Positions 22,666 to 23,996 of a stretch of DNA of 23,996 nucleotides are shown in pieces (within the stretch, counting starts at the first letter, position 1; the number at the start of each line of letters is the position of its first letter). The stretch covers positions 1-23,996 of the forward strand of contig JAJFMK010000277.1 in the NCBI GenBank assembly GCA_021772215.1. The letters run 5' to 3'. Position numbers and translations under genes: made by a program. The notes below the pieces were generated by a model. It did not search any database and was not told the DNA's origin. It saw nothing but the letters and a program-made list of their open reading frames with translations. The stretch comes from Chlamydiota bacterium (lineage in GTDB: Bacteria; Chlamydiota; Chlamydiia; Chlamydiales; JAJFMK01).

Positions 22666-23924
22666 AACTGTTCTTGATCAGCTTTAGGAATATTTTTTTT
22701 ACACCATTCTTGGATTAGACGCACCGTGGAAAAAGAATTGGAGACACTTTTTACTATTTCACTCACAAGTTTCTTGATCTGCAAACGATAGCGTGTTTCA
22801 AATAGATCGGGTTCTCCAATAGTGTGACGTATTGCAGAATATTTTATCGCTGACCTCTTATAAGCCCAGATAAATATGTCGCGAAGAAGAGTAATTTGAT
22901 TTCTCTCATAAACACCCAAAATTCCCTGTACATAGGTCTCTTTCGGAACCCCGACAAAAGAAAGAGGGCAAAGGTTTGATTTAATGAGAGGAATATTTGT
23001 GCAAAGCCTTGAAACCCTTTTATTAACATGTTCAAAAATTTGAAGGTACGGTAAATGCACCATTGAAAAAAAAGCCTGCTCAATAGGATCTTGTATCACC
23101 GCAGCCTTTGTTAGAAAGAGTTCAAACATCTCTTCGATCTGTTGTGGAATTTGCAAAGGAGCGTAACAAGTGCCACTAATTCCCACCTTGATGGACCTAA
23201 CTCGCCCACAAGCTTGTTTATTAGCCAAAAGTCCCTCAGACAACAAAGCGTGTAAGTTACATATCGTGTAACGATCAAAATTAATCTGATCAGCATTTTC
23301 TAACAAAAATTCAATTGCCTCTTTGTGGTTGAGAATCATTTGAGCTTCTACCCTTGACTTACCTGCAGCGCTTTCCCCTAATTCCAACAGATTTTTAGTT
23401 TCTAACTGTGAATAAGTATTCCCTTCCAAACGGCTCGAATTCCAAGACAGGTCTACCAATAAACGGTTAAAAATTTGCCGGGCAAAAGTTCCTGCAGGTT
23501 GATGACCATCCGGTTGATTCCCTATACGTTTCAGTTCCTCTTTTACCTCTTCAGATAAATAACTCGTTTTATTCGGGACATACTGATCTAAAAAATCAAT
23601 ACGATAGGAAACAGGTTTTCTTTTCGGCAGGGGTTTTTTTAGATATTTCAATATCTCAGCACCTTCTTTTGAAATCTGCATTTCAGGAGACCAATTTTCA
23701 ACTTCTGGGGCTAAGGAATTCATGAAATAACGGGCAGATTTTCTAATCCCTTTTTTGTATATCTTGCCTAGATTAGTAAGTGTATCCAAACGTCTAATCA
23801 AAGTGCTTCGAGATTCATCGATTTCAGAATTTCCCATCAAATCCCTCAATGCGACACCCTCCTGACATTTACTTATTAAAGAGAGAATACGAGCGTATTC
23901 CTCTTCTGACACTTGTTTGACCAT
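22560..23924 (-). CDS. Fic-family protein with N-terminal winged helix and altered active-site motif
   Basis: Fic enzymes usually transfer AMP to target hydroxyls. This 454-aa protein has a winged-helix DNA-binding-like region (1-70), a Fic N-terminal inhibitory motif S163SRLE167G, the GRVRSIKVGISG strand (240-251), and a core helix HLPYLQIFEHVNKRVSR (290-306). Aligned to HxFx(D/E)GNGRxxR, the catalytic His is Q295, the acidic residue is H299 and GNGR is VNKR, so classical AMPylation is doubtful. I recall a Fic subfamily with HLPYLQPFxDVNKR; this copy deviates even from that. A C-terminal helical domain follows. The ATG at 23924 follows GAGGG by five bases; a GTG seven codons earlier is less likely. 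The gene is visibly A+T-richer than its neighbours, which suggests transfer. Confidence 0.85.
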   Translation of the reverse strand: MVKQVSEEEYARILSLISKCQEGVALRDLMGNSEIDESRSTLIRRLDTLTNLGKIYKKGIRKSARYFMNSLAPEVENWSPEMQISKEGAEILKYLKKPLPKRKPVSYRIDFLDQYVPNKTSYLSEEVKEELKRIGNQPDGHQPAGTFARQIFNRLLVDLSWNSSRLEGNTYSQLETKNLLELGESAAGKSRVEAQMILNHKEAIEFLLENADQINFDRYTICNLHALLSEGLLANKQACGRVRSIKVGISGTCYAPLQIPQQIEEMFELFLTKAAVIQDPIEQAFFSMVHLPYLQIFEHVNKRVSRLCTNIPLIKSNLCPLSFVGVPKETYVQGILGVYERNQITLLRDIFIWAYKRSAIKYSAIRHTIGEPDLFETRYRLQIKKLVSEIVKSVSNSFSTVRLIQEWCKKNIPKADQEQFQEKVESELLGLHIGNIARFKIKPTEFELWKKEWK

Positions 23925-23937
23925 TTCAACCCTCACA

Positions 23938-23996
23938 TTTGACACTATTGTGCCAAATTCACCTTTTAAGTTCCATATAAAACTTTTTAAGTTTCA
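23938..23996 (-). promoter_or_regulatory. Operator-like palindrome and direct repeats upstream of fic
   Basis: A 20-bp near-perfect palindrome (23938-23957, 8-bp arms TTTGACAC/GTGCCAAA with one mismatch, 4-bp centre) lies directly before the fic ribosome binding site. Further upstream, the sequence CTTTTAAGTTCCA (23963-23975) recurs as TTTTTAAGTTTCA (23984-23996) exactly 21 bases away, two helical turns. Both are typical of regulator binding sites. Autoregulation by the Fic winged helix is inference. The region is cut by the window edge. Confidence 0.45.

Overview
The window looks like a chromosomal segment of a Chlamydia-related bacterium, probably an environmental (Parachlamydiales-type) lineage. 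The evidence is gene content: a methionine aminopeptidase with an N-terminal SEC-C zinc motif, a SycD/LcrH-type type III secretion chaperone next to a XerD-like recombinase, a gatCAB operon, a short RsmI/YraL-like methylase near a holA-like gene, and sucA-sucB. From memory, several of these adjacencies also occur in Chlamydia trachomatis; I could not run a search. No rRNA, tRNA, CRISPR array or transposase gene was seen.

Layout. (1) 1-3855, minus strand: SDR-family epimerase, sucA and the 5' part of sucB in one tightly packed operon. (2) 3950-7567, plus strand: gatC, gatA, gatB and a small membrane protein. (3) 7568-9189: two more small membrane proteins with the same hairpin-linker-hairpin layout, around a SycD-like chaperone; this is a candidate type III secretion locus. 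(4) 9143-12745, minus strand: trmB, pgi, a CxxC-containing small protein and xerD. (5) 12746-13038: a divergent intergenic region holding a roughly 150-bp nested inverted-repeat element built from an 8-bp unit. (6) 13039-13923: map. (7) 14027-18577: a compact signalling operon encoding a 76-aa unknown, two CheW-like proteins, a CheA kinase with a fused receiver, and a receiver-PP2C phosphatase. It is followed on the same strand by an RsmI-like methylase and an H-NOX-like protein lacking the heme-ligand histidine. (8) 19861-22349, minus strand: an acyltransferase-ACP fusion and holA. (9) 22350-23996: an A+T-richer segment with a divergent Fic-family protein, preceded by a palindrome and direct repeats.

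The most unusual part is the signalling operon. It has the core of a chemosensory array (two CheW, one CheA) but no receptor, methyltransferase, methylesterase or flagellar gene. Its apparent output is an RsbU-type serine phosphatase, so it probably feeds a partner-switching regulator instead of a motor. The H-NOX-like protein just downstream is a possible soluble input. A second pattern is that trmB, map and the acyltransferase gene each have a perfect TATAAT 8-10 bases before the start codon and no Shine-Dalgarno sequence, which suggests leaderless or nearly leaderless mRNAs.
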